Shown here piece after piece: positions 55,695-63,887 of a stretch of 64,000 nucleotides of DNA. A program made the position numbers and the translations under genes. Location: contig NZ_WIXO01000001.1 in NCBI RefSeq assembly GCF_009709575.1, forward strand, positions 2,792,001 through 2,856,000, read 5' to 3'. Each line of letters opens with the position of its first letter. The first letter of the stretch is position 1. Under the pieces are notes generated by a model. That model did not search any database, was not told the DNA's origin, and saw nothing but the letters and a program-made list of their open reading frames with translations. Source of the DNA: Streptomyces taklimakanensis (GTDB lineage: Bacteria > Actinomycetota > Actinomycetes > Streptomycetales > Streptomycetaceae).

Positions 55695-55758
55695 GTGTCG
55701 AACGGGAAGGTCGGACGGGAGGGTCGAACGGGGAGGTCGGGCGGGAAGGGGACGCGGA

Positions 55759-57837
55759 TCAGACGCCGATGTTCCGGCCGTTCTTCCGCCAGACGGCCAC
55801 GACCGACGGGCGGACGACCTTGCCCGGCCCGTCGGGCCAGGACGAGGCCGGCTTCTCGTAGGTGGCGCCGTCCTTCTCGCCCGGGTGCTGGACGGCGACG
55901 AGGACGCGGCGGTCCTGCACGATCGGGCCGCAGGTCTCCGCACCGGCGGGCACCGTCAGGAACTGCCGCACCTCACCGCGCCGTTCACCCGCCGTGGCGA
56001 CGCCGAAGAGGCCGTCGTGCGAGCCCAGCGCGTTGCCGTCGGTGGAGATCCACAGGTTGCCGTAGTCGTCGAAGGTGAGGTTGTCCGGGCAGGAGATCGG
56101 GCTGACCTGGTCCTTGGGGAAGCCGCCGAAGTAGGTGGCGGGGTCCTCCGGGTCGCCGCAGACCAGGAACAGCCGCCAGGCGAAGCCGTCGGCCGCCGGG
56201 TCGTCCCAGTGCTCGGCCAGTTCCAGCACGTGGCCGTGCTTGTTGGCGTTGCGCGGGTTGGCCTCGTCCGCGCCGGGCTTGCCGGCCGTGCCGCGCTGGG
56301 AGTTGTTGGTCAGCGCGACGTAGACGCGGCCGGTGCGCGGGCTGGGCTCGACGTCCTCGGGCCGGTCCATCTTGGTGGCGCCCACCTTGTCGGCGGCGAT
56401 CCGGGTGTGGACGTAGACCTCCTCGGCCGTCATGCCGGGGACGTGCGAGGTGTTGCCGGTGGCCAGCGGGATCCACACGCCGGAGCCGTCGAACTCGCCG
56501 TCGTTCGGGAGCTTTCCGCTGCCGTCGATCCGGTCGGCCGGGCTGTCGCCGGTCAGCTTGGCGACGTAGAGGGTGCCCTCGTCCAGCAGCGTGAGGTTGT
56601 GCTCGCGGGCGCGCCGGCTGTCGCCCTTCATCATCGACTTGGCCGAGACGAACTTGTACAGGTAGTCGAAGCGCTCGTCGTCGCCCATGTAGACGACCGG
56701 GCGGCCGTCGGCGGTCAGCCGCGGCTGGGCGGCCTCGTGCTTGAAGCGGCCGAGCGCGGTGCGCTTGCGCGGGGTGGAGTCGGGGTCGTACGGGTCGACC
56801 TCGACGATCCAGCCGAAGCGGTTGGCCTCGTTGGGCTCCTTGGCGAGGTCGAAGCGGTCGTCGAACCGCTCCCACTTGCGCTCGGTGGCGCCGCCGGTCA
56901 TGCCGTAGCGGGCCAGCTTCGCCTTGGTGTCGGCGTCGGTGACGGAGGCGGCGTTGGCGAAGTACTGGTTGAAGTTCTCCTCGGCGGACAGGGCCGTGCC
57001 CCAGGGGGTGGAGCCGCCCGCGCAGTTGTTGAGGGTGCCCAGCACCTTCGTGCCGGTGGGGTCGGCGGAGGTCTTCAGCAGGTCGCTGCCCGCGGCCGGG
57101 CCGGTGAGGCGGAACTCGGTGGTCGCGGTGAAGCGGCGGTTGAGGTGGTGGCGGGGAACGGCCCCGAGCCGTCCCGTGCGGCGGTCCTCCTCGACCACGA
57201 CGACGGAGAGCCCGTGCGCGGCCCAGGCGATCTCGACCTGCTCGCGGGTGGGGTTGTCCGGGTCGTACCCGGGGAACATCAGGTTCTCGTCGGTGTACTC
57301 GTGGTTGGCGAAGAGGACCTGGCGGCCCCGCTCGCCCTTCAGCGGCATCAGGACGAGGAAGTCGTTGTTGTAGCCGAACTGCCCGGCCTGCGCCTTGGCG
57401 CTCTGCTTCTCCGGGTCGAAGGCGGGGGCGCCGCGCAGGATCGGGTCGCCCCAGCGGATGACGATGTTCTGGTCGTAGCCGGCGGGCACGGTGACCTTGT
57501 CGGCGGTGTTCGGGGCGACGGGCGCGAACCGCAGGCCGCGGGCGCCGTCGAGGGGCTTGCTCTTCTCCCAGCCCTTCCCCGCCGCGGCGGCGGGGGCGGC
57601 ACCGGCTCCGGGCGCCTGGCCGAGCCCGGCCGCGGCGGCCGCGGCGGCGGCGCCGACGACGGCGCCGGCGCGCAGCATCGAACGCCGGGAGAGGGCACCG
57701 GCTATGAGGTCGCCGACGTACTCGTTGCCGCTGGTGTTGGGCACCTCGTGGAAGCAGGCGTCGCCGCAGCGGTAGCGGCAGGTCAGGGCGGATCTCCCGC
57801 CAGGGTGCGAACCGATCAACGGCAGCAGCTTGCGCAT
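55759..57837 (-). CDS. phoX: PhoX-type alkaline phosphatase (DUF839), Tat exported
   Basis: Hydrolyses phosphomonoesters outside the cell; PhoX enzymes are Ca2+/Fe3+ dependent. 692 aa. After an N-terminal stretch comes a twin-arginine signal (SRRSMLRAGAVVGAAAAAAA, about 51-70). Typical PhoX blocks: WGDPILRGAPAFD, FGYNNDFLVLMPL, LFANHEYTDENLMFPG, NNCAGGSTPWGTALSAEENFNQYF, GWIVEVDPYDPDSTPRKRTALGRF (split), RPEDVEPSP, SCPDNLTFDDYGNLWISTDG. ATG at 57837 with GGAGGGGACC. A PHO-box-like repeat lies 71-92 bp upstream. Confidence 0.9.
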   Translation of the reverse strand: MRKLLPLIGSHPGGRSALTCRYRCGDACFHEVPNTSGNEYVGDLIAGALSRRSMLRAGAVVGAAAAAAAAGLGQAPGAGAAPAAAAGKGWEKSKPLDGARGLRFAPVAPNTADKVTVPAGYDQNIVIRWGDPILRGAPAFDPEKQSAKAQAGQFGYNNDFLVLMPLKGERGRQVLFANHEYTDENLMFPGYDPDNPTREQVEIAWAAHGLSVVVVEEDRRTGRLGAVPRHHLNRRFTATTEFRLTGPAAGSDLLKTSADPTGTKVLGTLNNCAGGSTPWGTALSAEENFNQYFANAASVTDADTKAKLARYGMTGGATERKWERFDDRFDLAKEPNEANRFGWIVEVDPYDPDSTPRKRTALGRFKHEAAQPRLTADGRPVVYMGDDERFDYLYKFVSAKSMMKGDSRRAREHNLTLLDEGTLYVAKLTGDSPADRIDGSGKLPNDGEFDGSGVWIPLATGNTSHVPGMTAEEVYVHTRIAADKVGATKMDRPEDVEPSPRTGRVYVALTNNSQRGTAGKPGADEANPRNANKHGHVLELAEHWDDPAADGFAWRLFLVCGDPEDPATYFGGFPKDQVSPISCPDNLTFDDYGNLWISTDGNALGSHDGLFGVATAGERRGEVRQFLTVPAGAETCGPIVQDRRVLVAVQHPGEKDGATYEKPASSWPDGPGKVVRPSVVAVWRKNGRNIGV

Positions 57838-57907
57838 GGTCCCCTCCGGATGTTCCGTGTTCGTGCAGGTGAGGACGGTATGCGTGCGGATGCGACGGCG
57901 GGCGACC

Positions 57908-57929
57908 ACACGGTGAACACCGGTTTAAC
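57908..57929 (-). promoter_or_regulatory. PHO box upstream of phoX
   Basis: On the minus strand two adjacent 11-nt units, GTTAAACCGGT and GTTCACCGTGT, resemble the Streptomyces PhoP-binding direct repeat built on GTTCACC. This suggests activation of phoX under phosphate limitation by PhoR-PhoP. The PHO box abuts the large inverted repeat. Confidence 0.65.
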
Positions 57930-57978
57930 CCGACCCGTGAGAATGGTTGAAGCCCTCAACCATTCTCACGGGTCGGGT
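57928..57978. repeat. Perfect 23-bp-arm inverted repeat between phoX and metG
   Basis: Arms 57928-57950 and 57956-57978 are fully complementary (cores GTGAGAATGGTTGA / TCAACCATTCTCAC) around the loop AGCCC. It is in a divergent promoter region, so it is not placed like a terminator of either flanking gene. Notable A/T content inside the arms for this genome. Confidence 0.9.
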
Positions 57979-58024
57979 CCGGCCGGACGCGCTCGGTCAG
58001 GGCCGGCGGGCGGGCCCGGACCGT

Positions 58025-58030
58025 TAGGAT
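58025..58030 (+). promoter_or_regulatory. -10 element TAGGAT of a likely leaderless metG transcript
   Basis: TAGGAT ends 6 bp before the A of the metG ATG and there is no Shine-Dalgarno sequence, as expected when transcription starts at the start codon. Not tested experimentally. Confidence 0.5.
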
Positions 58031-58036
58031 TTCCCC

Positions 58037-59653
58037 ATGGCGGCCACTGGAAAAGAGCAGCAGGGGTCCAAGGCGTTCTACGTCACGACCCCCATCTACT
58101 ACGTCAACGACGCTCCGCACCTGGGCCACGCCTACACGACCGTCGCAGGCGACGTGCTCACGCGCTGGCACCGCCAGCGCGGCGAGAAGGTGTGGTACCT
58201 CACCGGCACGGACGAGCACGGTCAGAAGATCATGCGCACCGCCGACGCCAACGGGGTCTCCCCGCAGGAGTGGTGCGACAGGCTCGTGGAGGAGGCCTGG
58301 AAGCCCCTCTGGGAACACCTGGAGATCGCCAACGACGACTTCATCCGCACCACGCAGGAGCGGCACACCGCCCGCGTCCGGGAGTTCGTCCAGGACTTGT
58401 ACGACAAGGGCGAGATCTACAAGGGCGAGTACGAGGGCCCGTACTGCGTGGGCTGCGAGGAGTACAAGTCCCCCGGCGACCTGCTGGAGGGGGAGGGTGA
58501 CTTCGCGGGCGAGAAGCTGTGCCCGATCCACAAGAAGCCCGTGGAGATGCTCAAGGAGGAGAACTACTTCTTCAAGCTCTCCGAGTACGGGCCGAAGCTG
58601 CTGGAGCACTACGAGAGGCACCCCGAGTTCATCCAGCCCGAGTCGGCGCGCAACGAGGTCGTGAACATCGTCCGCCAGGGCCTGGAGGACCTGTCGATCT
58701 CCCGCTCCACCTTCGACTGGGGCGTGAAGATCCCCTGGGACGACAAGCACGTCATCTACGTGTGGATCGACGCCCTGCTGAACTACGCCACCGCCGTCGG
58801 CTACGGCGCCGACCAGGAGAAGTTCGAGCGGACCTTCCCGGCCGACGTCCACCTCGTCGGCAAGGACATCCTGCGCTTCCACGCGGTGATCTGGCCCGCG
58901 ATGCTGATGGCGCAGGGCCTGCCGCTGCCCGGGAAGGTCGCCGCCAACGGCTGGCTGATGGTCGGCGGCGAGAAGATGAGCAAGTCCAACCTGACGGGCA
59001 TCTCGCCGCAGCAGCTCACCGAGCACTTCGGCGTGGACGCGTACCGCTGGTACTTCCTGCGCGCCATCGCCTTCGGCCAGGACGGCTCGTTCTCCTGGGA
59101 GGACTTCTCCGCCCGCTACACCAGCGAGCTGGCCAACGACTACGGCAACCTCGCCTCGCGCGTGGCGGCCATGGTGAACAAGTACTTCGACGGGCTGCTG
59201 CCGGAGTCGAAGGCGGAGGGCGAGGCCGAGCAGCCGATCAAGGAGGGTCTGGCCGAGGCCGTCGCCGAGGCCGACCGGCGGATCGGCGACGAGCTGGACT
59301 TCGCCGGCGGCATCGCGGCGATCTTCGACTTCGTCAAGCTGGTCAACGGCTACCTCACCGAGCAGGAGCCGTGGAAGGTCGCCAAGGACACCTCCCCCGA
59401 GGCCCAGGAGCGCCTGGCGACGATCCTCTACACCGCCGCCGAGTCGCTGCGCGCCTGCGCGGTGCTGCTCAACCCGGTGATGCCGCGCACCTCCGGCCTG
59501 CTGTGGGACTCCCTGGGCGCGGAAGCCCCGCTGGGCGCCCTGGCCGACCAGCGCGTCCAGGACGCCGGCGCCTGGGGTCTGCTCCCGGCCGGCACCCGGG
59601 TGACCAAGGGCGCGGTGCTCTTCCCGCGCCTGGAGGAGCCGAAAACCGCCTGA
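58037..59653 (+). CDS. metG: Methionyl-tRNA synthetase
   Basis: 538 aa class I aminoacyl-tRNA synthetase that charges tRNA-Met. HIGH-type motif APHLGHAYT (about 26-34), zinc-knuckle region CVGCEEYKSP and CPIHKKP, KMSKS motif in GEKMSKSNLTG (about 315), and the helical anticodon-binding domain (FSARYTSELANDYGNLASR onward). No C-terminal EMAP tRNA-binding domain, as in most actinobacterial MetG. ATG at 58037 with no Shine-Dalgarno but a -10-like TAGGAT just upstream. Followed by a strong terminator. Confidence 0.97.
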   Translation: MAATGKEQQGSKAFYVTTPIYYVNDAPHLGHAYTTVAGDVLTRWHRQRGEKVWYLTGTDEHGQKIMRTADANGVSPQEWCDRLVEEAWKPLWEHLEIANDDFIRTTQERHTARVREFVQDLYDKGEIYKGEYEGPYCVGCEEYKSPGDLLEGEGDFAGEKLCPIHKKPVEMLKEENYFFKLSEYGPKLLEHYERHPEFIQPESARNEVVNIVRQGLEDLSISRSTFDWGVKIPWDDKHVIYVWIDALLNYATAVGYGADQEKFERTFPADVHLVGKDILRFHAVIWPAMLMAQGLPLPGKVAANGWLMVGGEKMSKSNLTGISPQQLTEHFGVDAYRWYFLRAIAFGQDGSFSWEDFSARYTSELANDYGNLASRVAAMVNKYFDGLLPESKAEGEAEQPIKEGLAEAVAEADRRIGDELDFAGGIAAIFDFVKLVNGYLTEQEPWKVAKDTSPEAQERLATILYTAAESLRACAVLLNPVMPRTSGLLWDSLGAEAPLGALADQRVQDAGAWGLLPAGTRVTKGAVLFPRLEEPKTA

Positions 59654-59667
59654 GACCCGCGCTCTCC

Positions 59668-59716
59668 ACCGGCCCCCGGCCACGTCCTCGCTTTGACGGG
59701 ACGGCCGGGGGCCGGT
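59668..59716 (+). terminator. Terminator after metG
   Basis: 14-bp perfect arms ACCGGCCCCCGGCC / GGCCGGGGGCCGGT with a 21-nt loop containing a small GTC/GAC stem; starts 15 bp after the stop codon. Confidence 0.75.
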
Positions 59717-59900
59717 CGCCGTTGTGAGCCCGCCGATCCCGCACCCGGGTGAAGCCGCCCGCTGCCCGGTGGACGGACGTGGCGTGTGCGGCACGCGCCG
59801 CCGCCGTAGCCGGAATGCTCTTTTCTGTTCGTTTCCCGGCCTCGGCGTCGGTCTTCCGACCGCCTCCCGGGCCGCCCGCGCCGTGAGAGGACCACAGGAC

Positions 59901-60434
59901 ATGCGCTCCACCGCGAAGTGCCGCCGGCCCCGCAGGGTCGCCGCCCTGCCGTTCGCCCTCGTGCTCGGCGCCGTGTGCCTGGCGGGCTGCGGCGACGACG
60001 AGGAGCCCGCCCCCGAGGCGTCCGTGCACGTCGAGGAGACGCGTGCGGGCGGCGAGGACTACGACTTCGTGTACGGGGATCTGGCGGAGGGCGAGTTCTG
60101 GAACGACGTCGACACCTGGGTGGGCAAGCGGATCACCCTCCGGGCCGATGTCGGCGAGGTCGTCGACGAACACGCCTTCACCGTCGCCGACGCGGGCGAG
60201 GACGACGGCGACAACCTCGGCGACCGCCGGAACCTGCTGGTCGTCTCCGCCGATCCGCACCAGGCGCGGGAGGGGAGCACCGTGCGGGTGACCGGCACGG
60301 TGCGGGAGGGGTTCGCGGCCCGGGAGGTGGCGGACGACCTCGGCGTGGAGTGGGAGGCCGACCTCCTCGCCGACTGGGAGGAGGAGCTGTACCTCGTGGC
60401 CACCGCCGTCGACACCTCCGTGGGCCGGCGGTGA
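59901..60434 (+). CDS. Lipoprotein with OB-fold-like domain (first of two paralogues)
   Basis: 177 aa. Lipoprotein signal ending in lipobox CLAGC near residue 29 (PFALVLGAVCLAGCGDD). The mature part is acidic at first, then a beta-rich domain with VGKRITLRADVGEVVDEHAF, NLLVVSADPHQAREG and TVRVTGTVREGFAAREV, reminiscent of DUF-type OB-folds. ATG at 59901 with GAGAGGACC about 10 nt upstream. Similar to the next gene in the segment ITLxxxV..VV...AFTV...TGTVRE, suggesting tandem duplication. Function unknown. Confidence 0.7.
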   Translation: MRSTAKCRRPRRVAALPFALVLGAVCLAGCGDDEEPAPEASVHVEETRAGGEDYDFVYGDLAEGEFWNDVDTWVGKRITLRADVGEVVDEHAFTVADAGEDDGDNLGDRRNLLVVSADPHQAREGSTVRVTGTVREGFAAREVADDLGVEWEADLLADWEEELYLVATAVDTSVGRR

Positions 60435-60562
60435 GGGGCCGGGCTCGCGTGGCGGCACGGCCCCGCACCGTCGACAATGGCGATCACCGATGTTTTTCCG
60501 TATTCGGGCGGTTGTGTCCGAAAACCGTCTCGCCGGGACCCCGGCCGGGAGAGGAGAGGCCC

Positions 60563-61039
60563 ATGTGGGGTGTTCGGAGCCGTTCGCGGCGGCGTCCGGC
60601 GGTGGTGCCGCCCGCCCTGGCGCGCCTCGCCCTCGGGGTCCTCGGGGTTCTCGGGGTTCTCGTCCTGTCGGGGTGCGGAGGTCGGGGGTCCGAGGGCATC
60701 ACCGAGATCCGGGAGGCGTTCGAGGACGGCGACGGGGGGTCCGTCGTCGGTGAGGAGCGGACGATCGAGGGCCGGGTCGCCGACGTCGTCTCCCCCTGGG
60801 CCTTCACCGTCGGCGGCGACGAGCCGGGAGGCGTCGAGCCGATGCTGGTCGTGGAGGGGGACATGCCGCCCGTCGACCAGGACGACGTGGTCCGCGTCAC
60901 CGGCACCGTGCGCGAGTTCGATCTCCAGGAGGTCCAGGAGGAGCTGGGTGTGAACCTCTCGGACGGCCTGTACCGCGACTACCAGGGCGAGCCCTACATC
61001 AGGGCCAGGAGCATCACCGAGGACGTGGGGACCGGGTGA
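60563..61039 (+). CDS. Lipoprotein with OB-fold-like domain (second paralogue)
   Basis: 158 aa. Signal LALGVLGVLGVLVLSGCGG with lipobox LSGC near residue 38. Mature domain: EERTIEGRVADVVSPWAFTV, EPMLVVEGDMPPVDQDDVVRVTGTVREFDLQ (split), parallel to the previous gene. ATG at 60563 after GGAGAGGCCC. The last 26 bp overlap the 3' end of the convergent CU044_5270-like gene, so the two stop codons cross. It probably has the same cellular role as its paralogue. Confidence 0.72.
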   Translation: MWGVRSRSRRRPAVVPPALARLALGVLGVLGVLVLSGCGGRGSEGITEIREAFEDGDGGSVVGEERTIEGRVADVVSPWAFTVGGDEPGGVEPMLVVEGDMPPVDQDDVVRVTGTVREFDLQEVQEELGVNLSDGLYRDYQGEPYIRARSITEDVGTG

Positions 61040-62027
61040 CCGGTCCCGGCCCGCCAGCCCGTCGGGGCCGCTCGCCGATCTCGTCGACGATCCCCCGCTC
61101 CAGGACCGCGTGGCGTCCGATGACCTGCCCCTCCCTCAGTCCGTCGGGGGAGTCCTCGGTCGCCACGACGCGCTCGCCGAGGTAGACCTTCGTCCTCCGG
61201 TCGAAGATCAGCTCCACGCGTTCCCCGCGGTTCTCCCGCGCGACGGCGACCCCGTGGCGGCCCGCCGCGTCGACGGAGTCCTCGACGAGGACGACCCCCG
61301 GGATCCGGGCGACGGCCCGGAACAGCGCGGCGGCGACGTCCGGCGGCAGCAGCGACTCGCGCACCAGGGTGCTCACGAGTTCGAAGGCGTCCTGGTCGTC
61401 GCCCTCCGCACCGCCCTCGCTCGTCGCGTACAACCAGTCGAGCATCTCGCCGGGGTCGGTCGGCAGGGTCTGGAGGCGCCGGTAGTTGGTGTTGGCGGGG
61501 ATGCCCGGGGTCTCGGGCTCCAGGTCGAACGTGAGGGGGCCGTACTCGCTGTCCGCGTGCGCCCGTCCCCAGCGGGTGCCGTCCACGGAGCGCCAGGCCT
61601 CGCGCCGGTGGACGGGCTCCACCACGGCCTTCCTCCCCTCCTCGTGCCGGCTGTGGGCGGCCAGGCTCTCGACGTAGACGAACTGGTCGTCCCGGATGCC
61701 GTCCGGCACCTTCCGGTGCTCGGCGGCGTACGCCACCTCCTCCAGCAGCACCACCGCCTCCCTGGACGCGGGCGGCGCCCCCCGGTCGGGGAGGTCGGAG
61801 GGCAGGGCCACGGTGAGCGTGGCGACGACGGCCGCCGCCACGGTCCCGGTGACGAGCGAGGGGCGCAGCCGGCGTGGCCGCGGGGCCGGTGGCGCGTCGG
61901 TCCGTCCGTCCCGGGCCACCTCGGTCATCAGGTGTTCCCTGAGGAGCCGGCGGCGGCCGGGCGGGAGGTCCCGCTCGCCGGGTCGGGGGAGTTCGGGGTG
62001 TTCGGGGTGTTCGGTGGGCGTGGTCAT
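61014..62027 (-). CDS. CU044_5270-like protein partnered with ECF sigma factor
   Basis: 337 aa. Cytoplasmic N-terminus (about 1-60), one membrane segment (LVTGTVAAAVVATLTVAL), then a large extracytoplasmic domain (DGIRDDQFVYVESLAAHSR, NYRRLQTLPTDPGEMLDWLYAT, YLGERVVATEDSPDGL). The form matches the CU044_5270 family often next to ECF sigma genes, likely an anti-sigma or signal-receiving partner. Start overlaps the sigma stop as ATGA. Stop region overlaps the convergent lipoprotein gene by 26 bp. Confidence 0.75.
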   Translation of the reverse strand: MTTPTEHPEHPELPRPGERDLPPGRRRLLREHLMTEVARDGRTDAPPAPRPRRLRPSLVTGTVAAAVVATLTVALPSDLPDRGAPPASREAVVLLEEVAYAAEHRKVPDGIRDDQFVYVESLAAHSRHEEGRKAVVEPVHRREAWRSVDGTRWGRAHADSEYGPLTFDLEPETPGIPANTNYRRLQTLPTDPGEMLDWLYATSEGGAEGDDQDAFELVSTLVRESLLPPDVAAALFRAVARIPGVVLVEDSVDAAGRHGVAVARENRGERVELIFDRRTKVYLGERVVATEDSPDGLREGQVIGRHAVLERGIVDEIGERPRRAGGPGPVTRSPRPR

Positions 62028-62653
62028 CGGTTTCCCTCCCGGGCGAGCCTGTTCACGGAAGCGCGCCTGTCGTCCGTCCGTCCGCCGTCACGGGCCCCGT
62101 CGCGGGACCGTTCCTCCAGCGCGGCGGTCAACTTCCTCCGTCCCCGGGACAGCCGGGAGCGGACGGTGCCGACGGGTACGCCCAGGGCCTCGGCGGCGGC
62201 CGTGTAGTCCAGCCCCTCCCAGGCGCACAGGGCGAGCACCTCGCGCTCGGGGCGGCGCAGGGCCGCGAGCGCGGTGCGTACGACGTCGAGTCGGGCCGCG
62301 TCGTCCATCCGGCCCGCGACGTCGTCGGCGAAGTCGCGTTCCTCCGCCGGTGGCGGCAGCCGGGCGACGGCGGCGGCGTGTCGGCGGGCGGCGCGGCGCC
62401 TGTTGCGGACCGTGTTGGTGGCCAGGCCCAGCAGCCAGGGCCGCAGCGAGCCGCCTTCGGCCCCGATCCGTCCGCGCAGGCGCCACGCCTCCAGGAACGT
62501 CAGCGACACCACGTCCTCGGCCGTCGACCAGTCCCCCGTCAGCCGGAAGGCGTGGTTGTAGACCGACTTCGCGTACCGGTCGAAGAGCGTTCCGAAGGCG
62601 TCGGCGTCACCGGACCGTATCCGGGCCCTCAGTTCCTCCTGGTTGGTCTCCAC
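62024..62653 (-). CDS. ECF RNA polymerase sigma factor
   Basis: 209 aa. Region 2 (about 8-75: RIRSGDADAFGTLFDRYAKSVYNHAFRLTGD, WSTAEDVVSLTFLEAWR, split) and region 4 (about 120-180: LAALRRPEREVLALCAWEGLDYTAAAEALGV, VPVGTVRSRLSRGRRKL, split). The linker is RR-rich and moderately long. GTG start at 62653 with AGGGGC close by. Followed by its likely partner protein with an ATGA overlap, so the pair is an ECF regulatory unit. Confidence 0.9.
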   Translation of the reverse strand: METNQEELRARIRSGDADAFGTLFDRYAKSVYNHAFRLTGDWSTAEDVVSLTFLEAWRLRGRIGAEGGSLRPWLLGLATNTVRNRRRAARRHAAAVARLPPPAEERDFADDVAGRMDDAARLDVVRTALAALRRPEREVLALCAWEGLDYTAAAEALGVPVGTVRSRLSRGRRKLTAALEERSRDGARDGGRTDDRRASVNRLAREGNR

Positions 62654-62705
62654 GCCCCTGTCACTGTCCGCTCGCCGAGGACCGGTTCCCGGGGCCGTCG
62701 GGCCG

Positions 62706-63887
62706 TCACAGTTCCCAGGTGTGCGTCCGGCCGCCGGGTTCGGCGTACGCGAGGGTCTGGGCCCGTGGCGTGACGCGGACGGTGAACCACTCGCGGCGGG
62801 GCCGGTTCAGCGTCCGCCACCGCGCGTGGGCGCGCTCGACCCGTTCCCACAGGTCCCGGGGCCCGGCGGCGACGACCGCCGCGCCGGACCGCCGGCCGTG
62901 GTCGGTCACCCGCGTGCGGGAGCCGTCCTCGGGGTCGTGCAGTGTGGTGACGTGCCGGCCGTCGTCGGTGCGGTGGTGGTCGCGTTCGACGGTCGGTCCC
63001 AGGTGGAGCTGGGCGAAGAAGGAGAACGTCCAGTCGTCCAGCACGCTGCCGGACAGCGGCGAGCCTCGGTGGTGTCCGTCCGCCGGTTCCGGGGGCGCCG
63101 CCGCCGGTCGGGGGCCGGACAGCAGCGGCATGAAGGCCGCCGGGGTGTGCAGCAGGTGTCCGGCGGCGGTCCCGTCCGGGAGCTTCGTCAGTCGGGCCAG
63201 CATTCCGCCGGCCAGGGTTCCCTTGAGCGGGACGACCAACAGGCCGCCCGTCATGCACTGGTCAAGCCAGGAGTCGGGGACGCGCCGCACCGAGCAGGTG
63301 GCGATGAGGCGGTCGAACGGCGCGTGTCCGGGCGCGCCCGCCGCCCCGTCGGCCGCCCGCACCACCGGCGACAGCCCCAGCGCGCCCAACCGTTCCTCGG
63401 CCGCGGCGGTCAGGCGCGCGGAGACGTCCACGGTCACCACGTTCTCCGCCCCGGCGAGCCGGCACAGCAGCGCCGCGTTGTACCCCGTCCCGGTACCGAT
63501 CTCCAGCACCCGCGCGCCCGGCTCGACGTCCAGGGCGTCGAGCATGTCGGCCATCAGGCTCGGCGCGGTCGAGGACGAGGTGGGGACGCCCGTGACGGCC
63601 TCCGTCCCGGCGTCCTCCGCGTGCACCCCGTCCACCTCGGTGATCAGGGAGTCGTCCGCGTACACCCGGGCCGCCCACTCCCGGGCGTCCCCGTCCGACC
63701 TGCGCCAGGGGACGAAGCGCTCCCCGTCCCTGCGGTAGAACACCGGGACGAACGGATGGCGCGGCACGTTCAGGAAGGTCTCGGCGAGCCGGGAGGAGAG
63801 GACCACACCTCCCTCGTCCATCCGCCGCACCAGTTCGACTCTCGCCTCGATGAGGTCTCCGTCGTCCTCGCCCCCGTCCGAGTTCAC
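62706..63887 (-). CDS. TgmC-type PIMT-like methyltransferase of an ATP-grasp RiPP system
   Basis: 393 aa from the GTG at 63887. PCMT-like SAM-dependent methyltransferase: ETFLNVPRHPFVPVFY, the SAM motif VLEIGTGTGYNAALL at about 140-155, VVTVDVSARL, FDRLIATCSVRRVPDSW, GGLLVVPLKG. A C-terminal extension of about 150 residues (LLSGPRPAAAPP, WTFSFFAQLHLGP, LWERVERAHARWRTLNRP) is the form seen in ATP-grasp peptide-maturase-associated methyltransferases. Related enzymes in fuscimiditide-like graspetides make aspartimide by methylating Asp. GTGA overlap with the ATP-grasp gene. Confidence 0.85.
   Translation of the reverse strand: MNSDGGEDDGDLIEARVELVRRMDEGGVVLSSRLAETFLNVPRHPFVPVFYRRDGERFVPWRRSDGDAREWAARVYADDSLITEVDGVHAEDAGTEAVTGVPTSSSTAPSLMADMLDALDVEPGARVLEIGTGTGYNAALLCRLAGAENVVTVDVSARLTAAAEERLGALGLSPVVRAADGAAGAPGHAPFDRLIATCSVRRVPDSWLDQCMTGGLLVVPLKGTLAGGMLARLTKLPDGTAAGHLLHTPAAFMPLLSGPRPAAAPPEPADGHHRGSPLSGSVLDDWTFSFFAQLHLGPTVERDHHRTDDGRHVTTLHDPEDGSRTRVTDHGRRSGAAVVAAGPRDLWERVERAHARWRTLNRPRREWFTVRVTPRAQTLAYAEPGGRTHTWEL

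Noticed and set aside
55715..55750. Degenerate GGTCGGACGGGA-like repeats downstream of phoX
   Set aside because: Only approximate copies in GC-rich non-coding DNA; not distinct enough to call a repeat element.
55597..58500. 967-codon plus-strand frame across phoX and metG start
   Set aside because: Shadow frame opposite phoX and out of frame with metG.
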